Below are positions 27,314 to 27,621 of a stretch of DNA of 27,621 nucleotides, piece by piece; position 1 is the first letter of the stretch; each line of letters opens with the position of its first letter. The notes below the pieces were generated by a model that was not told the DNA's origin, ran no database searches, and saw only the letters and a list, made by a program, of their open reading frames with translations. This DNA comes from a virus: positions 1-27,621 of IMG/VR virus record IMGVR_UViG_3300002137_000339; one strand, written 5' to 3'. Made by a program: the position numbers and the translations under genes.

Positions 27314-27345
27314 ATAATATAAGAAAAGATGTTAAGAGTTACAAC
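27314..27345 (-). promoter_or_regulatory. promoter, GTTGT-N19-TATATTATAG, for the polymerase
   Basis: GTTGT at 27345-27341, 19 nt, TATATT at 27321-27316 on the minus strand; the ATG at 27303 is 10 nt after the 8-nt box, through AGGAAAGGTT. That purine-rich stretch is the only start here with any Shine-Dalgarno likeness. Confidence 0.64.
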
Positions 27346-27351
27346 TTAGAT

Positions 27352-27621
27352 TCAGAATTCGGTGTAGTTTGTGATGTATTGAGTAAGACCGTAGACTTTA
27401 TATCGCTGTTCAGCTAGGAGTGTAACTCGTCTATTGGTGGCTTCTACGTTAGCTCCTACTGTTGTCCAGGGTATCTCGAATGGGATATAAATTCCCCAGT
27501 TGTAACCCTCTCTTTTGCTCTTTATAGCAGTGAAGTCTTTCTGGGAGACTTCTATAAATACTATGTTGTTAGTTCTTTTAAGGAAGTACCTAATGAAGCT
27601 TGGAGATCCTCCTTGAGGAAT
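27352..27621 (-). CDS. hypothetical protein, partial (C-terminal 89 residues)
   Basis: Open minus-strand frame from the window edge to a TGA at 27352-27354. It reads IPQGGSPSFIRYFLKRTNNI, later GYNWGIYIPFEIPWTTVGA and ends LTQYITNYTEF. Beta-type pattern with many aromatic residues; no cysteines. No family recognised from the fragment. The stop lies 7 nt upstream of the -33 element of the polymerase promoter, so it ends the preceding unit. Confidence 0.62.
   Translation of the reverse strand: MPQGGSPSFIRYFLKRTNNIVFIEVSQKDFTAIKSKREGYNWGIYIPFEIPWTTVGANVEATNRRVTLLAEQRYKVYGLTQYITNYTEF

Noticed and set aside
1-27621. tRNA genes, insertion sequences, integrase or attachment sites.
   Set aside because: No cloverleaf-like segments with CCA-type ends, no transposase or integrase motifs and no terminal inverted repeats were recognised by reading; a tRNAscan-type search was not possible here.

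Overview
The window is a piece of a large tailed double-stranded DNA phage (or prophage-like) genome whose host is almost certainly a member of the Bacteroidota, probably a flavobacterium. Every supported gene lies on the minus strand, the sequence is AT-rich, and spacing is tight with many stop/start overlaps. The host call rests on three things seen directly: a 984-residue secreted protein ending in a type IX secretion (T9SS) sorting domain; promoters of the Bacteroidota form (TTG about 20 nt upstream of TAnnTTT); and start codons preceded by A-rich sequence rather than Shine-Dalgarno sites. No terminase, capsid or tail gene is present, so this is only part of the genome.

Layout, read in the direction of transcription from the right edge. 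27.6-19.2 kb is the replication block: a partial unknown gene, a short divergent family A DNA polymerase, an unknown protein, a gp32-like single-strand binding protein, a UvsX/RecA-like recombinase, a FEN-type 5'-3' exonuclease, a DnaB-type helicase and a B12-dependent class II ribonucleotide reductase. 19.1-11.3 kb is one long late-type operon: the T9SS cargo protein, a predicted outer-membrane beta-barrel, a membrane coiled-coil protein, an exported thioredoxin-like protein without cysteines, a small membrane protein, an amidase endolysin, a holin, a spanin-like candidate, a 305-residue Gly/Ala-rich protein and a second small membrane protein. 11.2-9.9 kb is a membrane protein with a fresh 234-bp internal tandem duplication. 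9.8-0.1 kb is an accessory/metabolic region with QueF, QueC, QueD and QueE (7-deazaguanine synthesis to preQ1), thioredoxin, a membrane-anchored PD-(D/E)XK-like nuclease, a small esterase, three genes sharing one N-terminal peptide, an exported NUC-type nuclease, a purine phosphoribosyltransferase and a dUTPase/dCTP-deaminase-like enzyme.

How it works together. Twelve promoter-like elements share the form (G/C)TTGN, exactly 19 nt, then TAtnTT (TATTAT in one), and one sits upstream of nearly every replication and metabolic transcription unit. The late operon has no clear copy, which suggests separate control. Two of these promoters are built into intrinsic-terminator hairpins, and several place the ATG 3-10 nt after the -7 box, implying leaderless mRNAs. 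The four que genes imply preQ0/preQ1 production, most plausibly for DNA modification; no DNA transglycosylase (DpdA) or FolE is seen here. The phage QueC lacks the family's zinc cysteines. The late operon combines lysis genes with exported, surface-directed proteins, and this is the least explained part of the window.
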